This document shows, one piece after another, positions 16,737 through 25,960 of a stretch of DNA of 64,000 bases (within the stretch, counting starts at the first letter, position 1; each line of letters begins with the position of its first letter). Source of the DNA: JAABPW01 sp037132275 (lineage in GTDB: Bacteria > Verrucomicrobiota > Kiritimatiellia > CAIKKV01 > CAITUY01); NCBI GenBank assembly GCA_037132275.1, contig JBAXPK010000004.1, forward strand, positions 1 through 64,000, given 5' to 3'. The notes under the pieces are model-generated. The model ran no database searches and was not told the DNA's origin. It worked only from the letters and a program-made list of their open reading frames with translations. Both the position numbers and the translations under genes were made by a program.

Positions 16737-16746
16737 GAGGGTGCGG

Positions 16747-17580
16747 ATGAATAGGCTTACAGGTATTGGTGTTGTTCTGTTCGCCGCCTTTTTGGCCCAG
16801 GCGGACACCCTGACCCTGAGCGATGGCAGGGAGGTCAAGGGTCGACTTGCCGGGTTTAACAACCATCAATTCGAATTCATGCCCCTCGACGGGACGCCGA
16901 TCATGGAGTTCCCTCTAAAAATTAAGTCAATTATCGCTGATACCCCGATCCGGGTGGACATGGACACGATTTTGAACACTTATCGTGCCGTCAATTTTGT
17001 CAGTTTCCAGGAAAAAGTGGTTCATTTCTCGGCTGGCGGGGAGAATAACACCGAACCGGTAATTATGTTAAAGAGGATCATGGTCACCCCTCCTCCCGCC
17101 CCTCCCCAGCCCCCTCCGGAGACAGTCGTTCCTCAAGCGAGAGTCAGCCCAGTGGGGGATCCGCGTGGGATATCCCCGTCCGGGGCAGCGCCCCGTGACT
17201 GGGTCAGATCGGGTAAATGGAAGGAGATGGAGGCGCGGGATACCTATTTGATCAGCAAGGGGGAAGAGGTGGATATCGAGTCCTTCTTGAAAAAAGGATA
17301 TGTCAATATTGTGCATTTTCATTATCCCAAAGCGGTAGCCAGCATCCGGGAAGGCAACTATATCGAAACGCTGGTGGCCAAGCGGGGCAACCGGACGGTT
17401 ATCCAGAGGATCCAATGTCCTGATTTCAATGCCCCGATCTGTGTAGCGTTGGGCATCAAGTCGTTGCCCCAGTTTTGGTTTTATGACAGCCAGGGTAACC
17501 TGGTGACAAAACTGACATCCCGTTTTACGGAGGGGGATATTGACGAGGCGTTGAAGCAAGCCCGGCGTGGCGGACGCTGA
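16747..17580 (+). CDS. Secreted thioredoxin-like protein without CxxC
   Basis: About 277 residues from ATG 16747 (GAGAGG upstream), 10 bases after guaA. A signal peptide (GVVLFAAFLAQA) precedes a small beta domain (LTLSDGREVKGRLAGF), of a kind seen in other PVC envelope proteins. A Pro-rich linker follows, then a thioredoxin-like fold from about residue 165: YVNIVHFHYPKA, an IQCPDFNAPICVALGIKSLPQFWFYD segment (cis-Pro strand) and a final DIDEALKQA helix. The redox CxxC is absent; two Cys (QCPDFNAPIC) flank the middle helix. It is probably a non-catalytic thioredoxin-fold protein. Function unknown. Confidence 0.65.
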   Translation: MNRLTGIGVVLFAAFLAQADTLTLSDGREVKGRLAGFNNHQFEFMPLDGTPIMEFPLKIKSIIADTPIRVDMDTILNTYRAVNFVSFQEKVVHFSAGGENNTEPVIMLKRIMVTPPPAPPQPPPETVVPQARVSPVGDPRGISPSGAAPRDWVRSGKWKEMEARDTYLISKGEEVDIESFLKKGYVNIVHFHYPKAVASIREGNYIETLVAKRGNRTVIQRIQCPDFNAPICVALGIKSLPQFWFYDSQGNLVTKLTSRFTEGDIDEALKQARRGGR

Positions 17581-17656
17581 ATCGCGAAAGAAGTTGTCAG
17601 GGACCGAACCTACGTGACAGAATATTGCCACGTGAAGAAACTGGGGCCCAGGAGTT

Positions 17657-17668
17657 AATCGTACGATT
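17657..17668. promoter_or_regulatory. Perfect 12-base palindrome, candidate operator
   Basis: AATCGTACGATT is its own reverse complement. It lies 14 bases before the start codon of the helicase-associated-domain gene, where a bound repressor would block initiation. Nothing identifies the binding protein. Confidence 0.4.
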
Positions 17669-17681
17669 GTGAGGCATCATC

Positions 17682-18446
17682 ATGGCGCGGCAAAGTGTAG
17701 ATATGGAAAACATGTTTCGCGCACTTGAAGCGTTTCGCAAGGAGCAGGGGCACTGCCAGGTTCCCGCCAATTGGAAAAAGAATATCCAGTTGGGGCGCTG
17801 GGTGGCGATGCAGCGGTATCGCCAAAAGATCGGGGAGCTTTCCAAGGCGCATGTAAGCCGATTGACGCAGATGGGCTTCATTTGGTCGCCGGCGGATAAA
17901 GTCTGGGGCGATATGTTCCAGCGATTGCTGAAATACAAGAAGAAGCATGGAGACTGTGATGTGCCGTCGTCATGTCCCTCGGAGCCTGATCTGGCCAACT
18001 GGGTGGCGAATCAGCGCCACCGGAAAAAGATGGGTTCGCTGGCTGCCGATCGTGTCAATAAACTTGATGAGATAGGCTTTGTGTGGTCGGTGTACGGAAA
18101 GATCCGGGTACGTCAGGAGACGGCCGTGAAACGGAAGCCGACGCCGGCCGTTGCGGTTTCGGCTGAGCCGATACAGGAGGAACGCCTTTACCAGGTGAGC
18201 GGATCCTATATTCAATACAACGGAAGCGGGGATGTGCCGCCGAAGCTGGCGAAATATATTCAGCTCCACAACGGGGACTTTCCCCCCTGCATCATTCTGC
18301 CTTGTACCCCGATGACGTTCCGGCTCGGGAGTAGCGACTCCTCAATTATCGCTCCGAAAGTCAAGTGGTCAGGAAAGGGAAAACTTCCGGACGATGTGCT
18401 TGAGTACCTGAACGAGAACGGGGTGCTTCCTCCGCATGGGGTGTAA
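17682..18446 (+). CDS. Stand-alone helicase-associated (HA) domain protein
   Basis: 254 residues. Two copies of the ~65-residue helicase-associated domain lie at about 5-70 and 72-140: each has FxxLxxxKxxxGHCxVP, LGxWVxxQR and a LxxxGFxW end (QLGRWVAMQRYRQK..MGFIWS; LANWVANQRHRKK..IGFVWS). These repeats usually follow a DEAD/DEAH helicase core, which is missing here, and probably bind nucleic acid. The last ~80 residues (YQVSGSYIQYNGSGDVPPK onward) form an unrecognised beta-rich domain. A palindrome precedes the start. Perhaps a regulatory DNA- or RNA-binding protein; function unknown. Confidence 0.75.
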   Translation: MARQSVDMENMFRALEAFRKEQGHCQVPANWKKNIQLGRWVAMQRYRQKIGELSKAHVSRLTQMGFIWSPADKVWGDMFQRLLKYKKKHGDCDVPSSCPSEPDLANWVANQRHRKKMGSLAADRVNKLDEIGFVWSVYGKIRVRQETAVKRKPTPAVAVSAEPIQEERLYQVSGSYIQYNGSGDVPPKLAKYIQLHNGDFPPCIILPCTPMTFRLGSSDSSIIAPKVKWSGKGKLPDDVLEYLNENGVLPPHGV

Positions 18447-18622
18447 ACCCAATCCATCACGGTGGCTGCGGTGAAGCGTACCCGATTTACGACGGCCATG
18501 ACTTGCGAAGACGGTGTGGCGGAAACCGGGAAAGGGATGAGGCCCTGGGAATTGCCACGTGATTCTGTGTTATCGGTGTGTTGTTTCCTCTTCATCAGAT
18601 GTTCCCATGGCAGGAGAAAATA

Positions 18623-18937
18623 ATGCAAAGTTCAGGATGGTATTGTGCACGAACGTTACGCGTGATGGTGGTGATGCCACTGGTCTTTCTGGTGATTTAC
18701 CCTCCCCTTCTTCTTCTCTTGCCTGAGACCCTGGCCCGTTTGGCAGACCTTCCGCGCGACCTGGCTCTGGTTGTACTGGTTGATGTGGCACTGGTTCCCC
18801 TTGTGGGGATTTGGCTTTATTATCGGGCACGCCAAGGGGGGGAGAGACGGGCAACCCCCGGGACACCTATTGACGGGGCAAGGCCTTCCTTGACGATTGA
18901 GCCCGCTTCGCATAATAGAGAAGCAAACGCTAGATGA
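18623..18937 (+). CDS. Small membrane protein upstream of pilB-type gene
   Basis: About 104 residues from ATG 18623, chosen for AGGAGA 8 bases upstream; the frame is open from 18578. Two hydrophobic helices (MVVMPLVFLVIYPPLLLLLP and LVVLVDVALVPLVGIWLYY) are followed by a basic/polar tail. I do not recognise a family. The stop overlaps the start of the PilB/GspE-type ATPase gene by 4 bases, so it is probably translated with it and may be a membrane accessory of the assembly machine. Confidence 0.6.
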   Translation: MQSSGWYCARTLRVMVVMPLVFLVIYPPLLLLLPETLARLADLPRDLALVVLVDVALVPLVGIWLYYRARQGGERRATPGTPIDGARPSLTIEPASHNREANAR

Positions 18938-20679
18938 GTACAGGGTCACATAGTTCCAAAATTGCTGATATTCTGCTTCGACGGGGCACTATTTCAGCCG
19001 AGGCGCTCAAGCAGGCGCAGGAACGCGCCCAGTCGTTTTCAGTCCGGCTTGAGAAATACCTTCTCGACAATTCCTTGATCTCTCCAGTCGAAGCAACGCT
19101 TTGTCTGGCCGAGTATCTCCGGATGGCGCCGATCACGTTAGCGCATTTTACGCCGAATCCGCAACTTCTGGAAACCATACCGGCCGAGGTGTTGAGAAAG
19201 CACCAGGCCATGCCCATGATGAAATTCGGGGATGTTCTTGTGGTCGCGTTTGGAGACCCTTTTGACATCATGGCGGTTGACGAACTCCACGTGATTTCCG
19301 GGCTCCAGATTATGCCGCTGGTGGCGGGAGAGAAGGATGTTCAGGAAGCATTGAGCCGGGCGTTGGCCCCAGCGGACACGGGCAATATCAACCTCGATGA
19401 CATCATGCGGGATACCGACAGTGAGGTCGAGGTCGGCAAAGATGACAAGCAGGAACTCAGTCTTGAGGAAATGCTCGAGAGTGCCGAAGGGGCGCCCGTC
19501 ATCCGGATGGTGAATATGATCCTGGTGGAAGCGCTCAGGACGAAAGCCAGCGATATTCATATTGAGCCGCAGGAAAAGACTCTGCGGTTACGGTATCGTA
19601 TTGACGGTTCCCTGACGGAGCGACCCAGCCCGCCGAAGAGTTATCAGCCGGCGCTGATCTCGCGTATCAAGATCATGTCCGATATGGATATTGCCGAGCG
19701 ACGCGTCCCCCAGGACGGCCGTTTCAGGATCAAGGCGTTGGGGAAGGAAGTGGATATTCGCGTGAGCGCGCTGCCGTCCATCCACGGGGAGAAAATCGTG
19801 ATGCGCGTGCTTGATAAAAGCGCGCTTTTCCCCAGCTTGGGCGGGCTTGGACTTGACGCGCGTTCGGCCGCGGCCCTGGCTTATGCGATCAGCCAGCCAC
19901 ACGGGATCATCCTGGTGACGGGCCCTACCGGGAGTGGGAAAACGACGACCTTGTACTCCTGTCTCCAGGAATTGAACAAGGCGGACGTGAACATTGTGAC
20001 CTGCGAGGATCCGGTAGAATACCAATTGCCGGGGATCAATCAGGTTCAGGTTAACGCCGTTGGTTTATCCTTTGCAGCCGCTTTACGATCCATTCTTCGG
20101 CAGGATCCCGACATTGTGTTGGTGGGTGAAATTCGCGATGGCGAAACGGCGGAAATCGCGGTCAAAGCGGCGCTTACCGGGCATCTAGTGCTGAGCACGC
20201 TTCACACCAACGATGCCGCCGGTGCCATTACCCGTCTGATTGACATGGGGATCCCGCCCTTCCTGATGGCGTCATCCCTGATTCTTTCCCAGGCGCAACG
20301 GCTTTACCGGAAACTCTGCACCAATTGCCGCCAGCAGGTCGAACTGCCGGTGGATGTGTTGCTGGCTAATAAAATTGACCCGAATGACTTCCGGGACGAG
20401 GTGCGGAGCGGATCCAGTGCAGGGTATGTTCCCATCTACAAGGCGGTCGGATGCCCCAAGTGTAACAACACGGGATACAAGGGGCGCGGCGCCATCATGG
20501 AGGTGTTGCCCATCACCGATCACATTAAGGAAATGATCATGAAAGGTTCAACCAGCGGTGATATTCGCGACGCCGCCAAGGCGGATGGAATGCTCACCTT
20601 GAAACAAGCCGGGTTGCAGAAGGTGAGGGAGGGCATCACGTCGTTGGAGGCCGCAATGGAGATTACAGGTGGTGAATAA
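18934..20679 (+). CDS. PilB/GspE-type assembly ATPase
   Basis: 581 residues. The N-terminal MshEN-like domain (about 1-155; ILLRRGTISAEALKQAQ, MPMMKFGDVLVVAFGDP) is of the type that binds c-di-GMP in some homologues. The ATPase has Walker A GPTGSGKTTTLYS (~330), an Asp box, Walker B DPDIVLVGEIRDGETAEIAV and the His box STLHTNDA. A tetracysteine zinc site is present (CTNC at ~461 and CPKCNNTGYKGR). Such ATPases drive pilus or type II secretion assembly at the inner membrane. The PilC-type gene follows 21 bases downstream; pilins and the outer-membrane secretin are not in the window. Confidence 0.95.
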   Translation: MSTGSHSSKIADILLRRGTISAEALKQAQERAQSFSVRLEKYLLDNSLISPVEATLCLAEYLRMAPITLAHFTPNPQLLETIPAEVLRKHQAMPMMKFGDVLVVAFGDPFDIMAVDELHVISGLQIMPLVAGEKDVQEALSRALAPADTGNINLDDIMRDTDSEVEVGKDDKQELSLEEMLESAEGAPVIRMVNMILVEALRTKASDIHIEPQEKTLRLRYRIDGSLTERPSPPKSYQPALISRIKIMSDMDIAERRVPQDGRFRIKALGKEVDIRVSALPSIHGEKIVMRVLDKSALFPSLGGLGLDARSAAALAYAISQPHGIILVTGPTGSGKTTTLYSCLQELNKADVNIVTCEDPVEYQLPGINQVQVNAVGLSFAAALRSILRQDPDIVLVGEIRDGETAEIAVKAALTGHLVLSTLHTNDAAGAITRLIDMGIPPFLMASSLILSQAQRLYRKLCTNCRQQVELPVDVLLANKIDPNDFRDEVRSGSSAGYVPIYKAVGCPKCNNTGYKGRGAIMEVLPITDHIKEMIMKGSTSGDIRDAAKADGMLTLKQAGLQKVREGITSLEAAMEITGGE

Positions 20680-20700
20680 GCCAATCAGGGAGATCAGGCG

Positions 20701-21918
20701 ATGAGTCCTTTGCTGCGTTCGGGGAATTGGGGGAAGTCGACCTCTCGAGTGACTGTGACGCCCCCCCGGGCGGCGGCGCCCTCAAAACAGCCGCCACCGC
20801 CGAATGTCGGCGTGAAGAATCCTGTGCCCGCGCAAGTGGTCAGGGCGCCCCGAAGAGGGGTTGGTAAAATCCGCGGTGTGAAGGCCATCATCCAGAAGGA
20901 TCTCCCCGCGTTTTCGCGACAGATGGCGGCCATGCTTTCCGCAGGTATGCCGATTGTGGCCGCGCTTGAAACACTCGAGGAACAGGCCGCCAATCCGAAC
21001 TTCAAACTGGTTCTGGGCGTCTTGAAGCGTAGCATCGAGGGTGGATCCTCCTTCTCGGAAAGTCTCCAGCAGATGCCTGATGTCTTCGATGTGCTTTATG
21101 TAAACATGGTTCGGGCCGGTGAACAGAGCGGTCAGTTTGCCGAGACCATGCGGCGTATCGGGGCGTTGCTTGAGGCCACGGCGCGTCTGCGGCGCAAGGT
21201 GAAGTCGGCGATGACCTACCCAGTTGTGGTGCTGTCACTCTCGCTGATTATTGCCACGGGCATGATTATTTTTATCGTGCCTGTTTTTGCAGGTATGTTC
21301 AGTGACTTTGGAGGTAAACTTCCTGCTCCTACCCAATTTCTGGTGGATTTGAGCGCAGCCGGCAAGAAGTACGGGGTGATTATCGTGCCCGGTATTATGC
21401 TCGCCGTCTGGGGGTTTAAGAAATGGAAAAAAACACCGGCAGGGGGTTGGGTTATGGATCGGTTTGCCCTGAAAGCGCCGGTATTCGGGGTGCTGATCCA
21501 GAAGGTGGCGATAGCCCGGTTTTCCCGCACCCTCAGCCAGTTGGTGCAAAGCGGCGTGCCGATCCTGAACGCCTTGGAGATCGTTGCGAAAGCGGCGGGA
21601 AACCGGATTATTGAATCTGCCATTCTGGAGGCCCGTAAGGCGGTCGAGCACGGGGATACCCTCTCCTCAGGATTGGACGGGAAGGAGTGCATCCCCAAAC
21701 TGGTGGTTCGTATGCTTTCCGCCGGCGAAAAAACAGGTAAAGTGGACGAAATGCTTGAGAGTGTGGCGGATACCTATGATGATGAAGTCGAGGCCATGCT
21801 GGCGGCTCTGACTTCTCTACTGGAGCCTCTGCTGATGGTTTTTCTGGGCGTTGTCATTGGTGGCATCGTGGTCGCCATGTTTATGCCCATATTCAAAATG
21901 GTTGAGATTATCAAGTAG
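20701..21918 (+). CDS. PilC/GspF-type inner-membrane platform protein
   Basis: 405 residues. A Pro/Ala-rich, basic N-terminal tail (1-60) precedes two T2SSF domains (about 65-190 and 265-395), each with FxRxLxxLxxxGxPI (FSRQMAAMLSAGMPIVAALE; FSRTLSQLVQSGVPILNALE) and a membrane helix pair (PVVVLSLSLIIATGMIIFIVPVF; LEPLLMVFLGVVIGGIVVAMFMPIF). This platform protein couples the ATPase to the pilin fibre. AGGGAG precedes the start. The 60-residue tail is longer than in typical PilC and is unusual in composition. Confidence 0.95.
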   Translation: MSPLLRSGNWGKSTSRVTVTPPRAAAPSKQPPPPNVGVKNPVPAQVVRAPRRGVGKIRGVKAIIQKDLPAFSRQMAAMLSAGMPIVAALETLEEQAANPNFKLVLGVLKRSIEGGSSFSESLQQMPDVFDVLYVNMVRAGEQSGQFAETMRRIGALLEATARLRRKVKSAMTYPVVVLSLSLIIATGMIIFIVPVFAGMFSDFGGKLPAPTQFLVDLSAAGKKYGVIIVPGIMLAVWGFKKWKKTPAGGWVMDRFALKAPVFGVLIQKVAIARFSRTLSQLVQSGVPILNALEIVAKAAGNRIIESAILEARKAVEHGDTLSSGLDGKECIPKLVVRMLSAGEKTGKVDEMLESVADTYDDEVEAMLAALTSLLEPLLMVFLGVVIGGIVVAMFMPIFKMVEIIK

Positions 21919-22026
21919 GAAGAGAGACTATGGCGCAGAGCCTTTCTTCAGGAGACCTGAGATGTCTTATATTCATAACCACAATAGCGATCGTGTTGTC
22001 ATGTTTGACACCTAAGGAATTATGAT

Positions 22027-24570
22027 ATGAGCGCTGAAACGACGGGTGCATTAAATCTGACCGGGGTTAGAGTCCTGGTGGTGGATGACGATGAGGTTAT
22101 ACGCCTTTTGGCGCAGCGTGTCCTGATGGCTAATGGATCGGCGGTTGAAGTGGCCGAAAACGGCAGGGTGGCGCTTCAGATCCTGCTTCGGCAGGATTTC
22201 GATGTGGTGTTGGTTGATCTGCGGATGCAGGAGATGGACGGCATCACCTTCATCCAGGAAGCCCGCAATATCTGGCCGTGGCTTGGATTTGTCATCATGA
22301 CCGGCTATTGGGATGATGTCTCGGCGGGTCTTTCCGCCACCCTTGGGGTTACGCGGGTGCTTGAAAAGCCGGTTAGACCGGTACAACTCTGTCAGACTCT
22401 CCTGGAGGAGTACAATGAGCGGCGACTGGGCTTGGGGAAAGCCGGGCCTGGGATTGATCAGCATCAGCGGCAGTTAAGAATGCTGGGGCACTTGGGAGAG
22501 ACCGCTCTCGCTTCGGGAACGTTTGTCGAGGCGTTGCAGGATTTGAGCGAGGGACTTGGTGAATTGATGTCGTGCGATGTGGCCGGCCTGCTGGGATTTT
22601 CCGAGGGGCAAAATGTAATCGTGCTGAGCGCCCAAAGCGCGGTGGCGGAGTCCTTTCTTTCCAAGTGCCATGAGGAAATGGTGGCACGCTATGAGGCGCT
22701 GAGCGGCCGCAAGGTTGATCATGTCGAGTGGCGTGTGCAGGTTGAGGGCGTCCCCGCCTCGCCCGAAGGGCCTGCGTTGCCGGGACGTCTTATGACGATT
22801 CCTCTCCTGGTGAATAATGAGGTCCTTGGTATTTTGCTGCTGGGGGCGGCGGCGCCGGAGACGATCGCGGCCATTGATATTTCCTTTGTCTACCACATTG
22901 CCAATGTCCTTTCCTCCATTTTATCGGCCGTCACCCGCATTCGCCAGTTGGCGGCACACGACTCATTGACCGGATTGTTTAATCGCGAGTATTTCGATGA
23001 GCAGGCGGAGCGGGCCTGGCAACTGGCCCGCCGCTATAACCACCATATGGCGGTGGTCATCATGGACTTGGATCATTTCAAGGCCGTCAATGACACCCAC
23101 GGGCATCTTGTGGGGGATCAGGTGCTTCGTGAGTTTTCCGATATCATCAAAAAGGCGGCGCGTGGGTCTGATGTTGTGGCGCGGTATGGGGGGGATGAAT
23201 TTGTGGTGATGTTGCCGCAGGCGGATCTTCCTTCGGGAATGGCGTTGGGGAATCGCATCCGGAGCGCTGTGGCGGACAATATATTCTGTGCCGGTACGCT
23301 TCGCCTTAGAATGACGACATCAATCGGGTTGGCGACCAGTTTGGGCATTGATCCCGGGGAGCCGGTCTCTGAAATGCTTCGCCTGGCGGATAAGGCGCTT
23401 TATACCGCCAAACGGGATGGCCGCAATCGGGTTCATTTATGGTCGGCCGCGCAGGAAAGCGACGAGGGGGTGGTGACTAGGCATGAAGAAGACGGTAAAG
23501 AACCGGCCCCGGGCGATGCCAAGCGTCATCCCTGTGTTCTGGTGGTGGATGATGACCCGATCATTGTAAAAACGTTACAGGCGATTCTCTGTGCAGCGGG
23601 CTATATAACCGATTCGGCCAGCTCTCCCAGGGAAACTGTGGATAAAGTGCGGAGGAATCCCGGGGTATATTCTGTAGCCATTACCGATCTCAACATGCCT
23701 GGGGCCAGCGGTTTTGAGGTTCTTCAAATGCTTCGGCAGACGGATAGTTTTATCATGCCCGTGGTGATGACCGGTTATGCCACCAAGGAAAATGCCGTGG
23801 AGTCCCTGCGCCAGGGAGCCTTTGAGTTTATTGAGAAGCCGGTGATGCCGGAGGAACTACTTGCGGTCATTGAAAAAGCGTTGGATCACCGGCGTTTACG
23901 GGTTGAAAACGAACGATACAGGCTGCGCCTTGAGGAGATGGTCCGCCAAAAAAGCACCGCGTTGATAAAAGCCCTGGAAGAGTTGAAGCAGACGCATGAT
24001 TTTACGCTGCAGGCCATGGCGCGGATGCTGGATGAGCGGGAACACGCCACGGGTCAGCACTGCAACCGGGTTCGGGCGCTCAGTCTGGCGCTCGGAAAGG
24101 AGATGAGTCTGTCCCGCAAGGAGTTGGATACCCTGGCGCATGGCGCCCTTCTTCATGACATCGGGAAAGTTGCGATTCCGGATAGGATTCTGCTTAAGGA
24201 TGGCCCCCTGAATGAGGAAGAATGGGCCATCATGAAGACGCATCCCGAGGTTGGTTATAATATTATACGACCGAGTACCCATCTCAAGGACATCGCGGAA
24301 CTGATTTATTCGCATCAGGAACGCTATGACGGAGCCGGATACCCCCGCGGCCTGAAAGGGGATAAGATCTGCCTGGGTGCCCGGGTGTTCGCGGTCATTG
24401 ACGCCTATGATGCCATGCGCTCGAACCGGCCCTATCGGAAGGCCATGAGCGCGGAGGTTGCCTGCCGGGAAATAGAGCGATGCAGCGGCACTCATTTCGA
24501 TCCCGCCGTGGTGGATGCATTTCTGCGGCATCAGAAGGAAATGGAAGACGTGGGCTGCTGGGCGACGTGA
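22027..24570 (+). CDS. REC-GAF-GGDEF-REC-HD-GYP cyclic-di-GMP enzyme
   Basis: 847 residues in five domains: receiver 1 (about 15-130; VVDDDE, VLVDLRMQEMDG), GAF-like sensor (about 150-310), diguanylate cyclase (about 320-480; ARYGGDEFVVMLP with an RGSD inhibitory site five residues before GGDEF), receiver 2 (about 505-625; VVDDDP, ITDLNMPG) and an HD-GYP phosphodiesterase (about 660-840; LLHDIGKVAIPD and HQERYDGAGYPRGL). Both synthesis and hydrolysis motifs look intact, so the protein may switch c-di-GMP up or down through two phosphorylation sites. It follows the pilus genes by 108 bases and ends 10 bases from the convergent NtrC-type gene. Confidence 0.94.
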   Translation: MSAETTGALNLTGVRVLVVDDDEVIRLLAQRVLMANGSAVEVAENGRVALQILLRQDFDVVLVDLRMQEMDGITFIQEARNIWPWLGFVIMTGYWDDVSAGLSATLGVTRVLEKPVRPVQLCQTLLEEYNERRLGLGKAGPGIDQHQRQLRMLGHLGETALASGTFVEALQDLSEGLGELMSCDVAGLLGFSEGQNVIVLSAQSAVAESFLSKCHEEMVARYEALSGRKVDHVEWRVQVEGVPASPEGPALPGRLMTIPLLVNNEVLGILLLGAAAPETIAAIDISFVYHIANVLSSILSAVTRIRQLAAHDSLTGLFNREYFDEQAERAWQLARRYNHHMAVVIMDLDHFKAVNDTHGHLVGDQVLREFSDIIKKAARGSDVVARYGGDEFVVMLPQADLPSGMALGNRIRSAVADNIFCAGTLRLRMTTSIGLATSLGIDPGEPVSEMLRLADKALYTAKRDGRNRVHLWSAAQESDEGVVTRHEEDGKEPAPGDAKRHPCVLVVDDDPIIVKTLQAILCAAGYITDSASSPRETVDKVRRNPGVYSVAITDLNMPGASGFEVLQMLRQTDSFIMPVVMTGYATKENAVESLRQGAFEFIEKPVMPEELLAVIEKALDHRRLRVENERYRLRLEEMVRQKSTALIKALEELKQTHDFTLQAMARMLDEREHATGQHCNRVRALSLALGKEMSLSRKELDTLAHGALLHDIGKVAIPDRILLKDGPLNEEEWAIMKTHPEVGYNIIRPSTHLKDIAELIYSHQERYDGAGYPRGLKGDKICLGARVFAVIDAYDAMRSNRPYRKAMSAEVACREIERCSGTHFDPAVVDAFLRHQKEMEDVGCWAT

Positions 24571-24580
24571 GCGGGTCTCT

Positions 24581-25954
24581 TCACGGCGTCATGCGTGGCG
24601 TGATGCCAAGTTTTTTCATGCGATAATTCAGGATGCGGCGTGTGGTTCCCAACAGGCGTGCCGCCTGAGTTTGAATGCCGTTGGTTTTGTGCAACGCCTC
24701 CTGCACAAGTTCCCGCTCGAAGGCACTGATAGTGGCGGCCAGGGTTTGGCCTTCGGGTCTGGGTTTGGGTGCAGGGCCCGGCGTCGTGACCCGGAAAGGC
24801 TCGGGCAGGTGGTCGGCCCGGATGAGCTCGTGATGGCCGTTCAAAACGGACATGCGTTCGACAATGTTGCGAAGTTCCCTGATGTTTCCCGGCCAGGAAT
24901 ACTGTTGCATCAGGTCCAGGGCGGCGGGGTCAAAGTCCCTGGCCTTGACATTCATGCTATGCCGGAAGGCGTCTAAAAAGTGGCGGGCGAGAAGGGAAAT
25001 ATCCTCGGGACGTTCACGCAGGGGAGGTAACTCAATGGGGATCACATTGAGTCGGTAGTAGAGGTCGTCCCTGAAGGTGTGTCGGGCCACTTCATCCAGA
25101 AGATTGCGGGAGGTGGCGGCTACGAGTCGGGCATTCGTTTGGATCACCTGGGTACCGCCCACCCGCATGTATTCCCGTTCCTGGATAACCCGCAAAATTT
25201 TTACCTGGGTGGACAGCGTCATCTCACCGATTTCATCAAAGAACAACGTCCCAGATGCCGCCAAGTCAAAACGACCCGGTTTGCGGGAATCAGCACCGGT
25301 AAAAGCCCCCTTTTCGTGGCCGAATAACTCGCTTTCCAAGAGCGTTTCGGGTAACGCGGCGCAATGGACCGGCACAAAGGGGTCATTGCGCCGTGAGCTC
25401 AGTGCATGCAATCGACGGGCGATCAATTCTTTTCCGGTTCCGCTTTCGCCGTGAATGAGAACGGTGGCGTCCGTTTCCGCTGCCTTTTGAACAGAGTCCA
25501 GAGCCGCCCGGAACGACGGCGCAATACCAATCAGATTGTTCACCGGATATTCGCGCGAAACTTCGCCTTGAAGAATTTCCACCTGCCGCCGTAGCGCGTT
25601 GGTTTCCAGGGTTCTCGATACGATGCGACGAATCTCAGCCACGTCGAACGGTTTGATCACAAAGTCGCAGGCGCCCGCTTTCATCGCCTCCACAACAGGC
25701 TGAACCGAAGCGGAGGCGCTGACCATTATGCAGGGGAGGTCAGGATGAAGTTCCTGAAGTTCTTTCAACAGTGTCAGGCCGTCTTTCTCCGGCATCATGA
25801 CATCCAGTAACATGAGATCCACCCGCTGGCTCTCCAGAATCTTGAGCGCGCTGGCGGCGCTGGCGGTGACGGTGATATCGTAGAGACGGAAAAACGTCTG
25901 ACGGAGCGATTCCCGGCTGCCCATGTCATCATCTACAATCAAAATGCGCTTCAT
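24581..25954 (-). CDS. NtrC-family sigma54-dependent response regulator
   Basis: 457 residues: receiver (1-118; IVDDDMGSR, MLLDVMMPEKDG), AAA+ ATPase (about 130-365; Walker A GESGTGKEL, the sigma54-contact loop GAFTGAD, Walker B GTLFFDEIGEM) and a Fis-type helix-turn-helix at the C-terminus (QTQAARLLGTTRRILNYRMKKLG). The GAFTGA loop shows it can activate sigma54 polymerase. It is the last gene of an operon with a ketoacyl synthase and two histidine kinases, 6 bases after the second kinase. The consensus sigma54 promoter at 31901-31916, upstream of the fadL-type gene, is the obvious candidate target. Confidence 0.95.
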   Translation of the reverse strand: MKRILIVDDDMGSRESLRQTFFRLYDITVTASAASALKILESQRVDLMLLDVMMPEKDGLTLLKELQELHPDLPCIMVSASASVQPVVEAMKAGACDFVIKPFDVAEIRRIVSRTLETNALRRQVEILQGEVSREYPVNNLIGIAPSFRAALDSVQKAAETDATVLIHGESGTGKELIARRLHALSSRRNDPFVPVHCAALPETLLESELFGHEKGAFTGADSRKPGRFDLAASGTLFFDEIGEMTLSTQVKILRVIQEREYMRVGGTQVIQTNARLVAATSRNLLDEVARHTFRDDLYYRLNVIPIELPPLRERPEDISLLARHFLDAFRHSMNVKARDFDPAALDLMQQYSWPGNIRELRNIVERMSVLNGHHELIRADHLPEPFRVTTPGPAPKPRPEGQTLAATISAFERELVQEALHKTNGIQTQAARLLGTTRRILNYRMKKLGITPRMTP

Positions 25955-25960
25955 AATACC

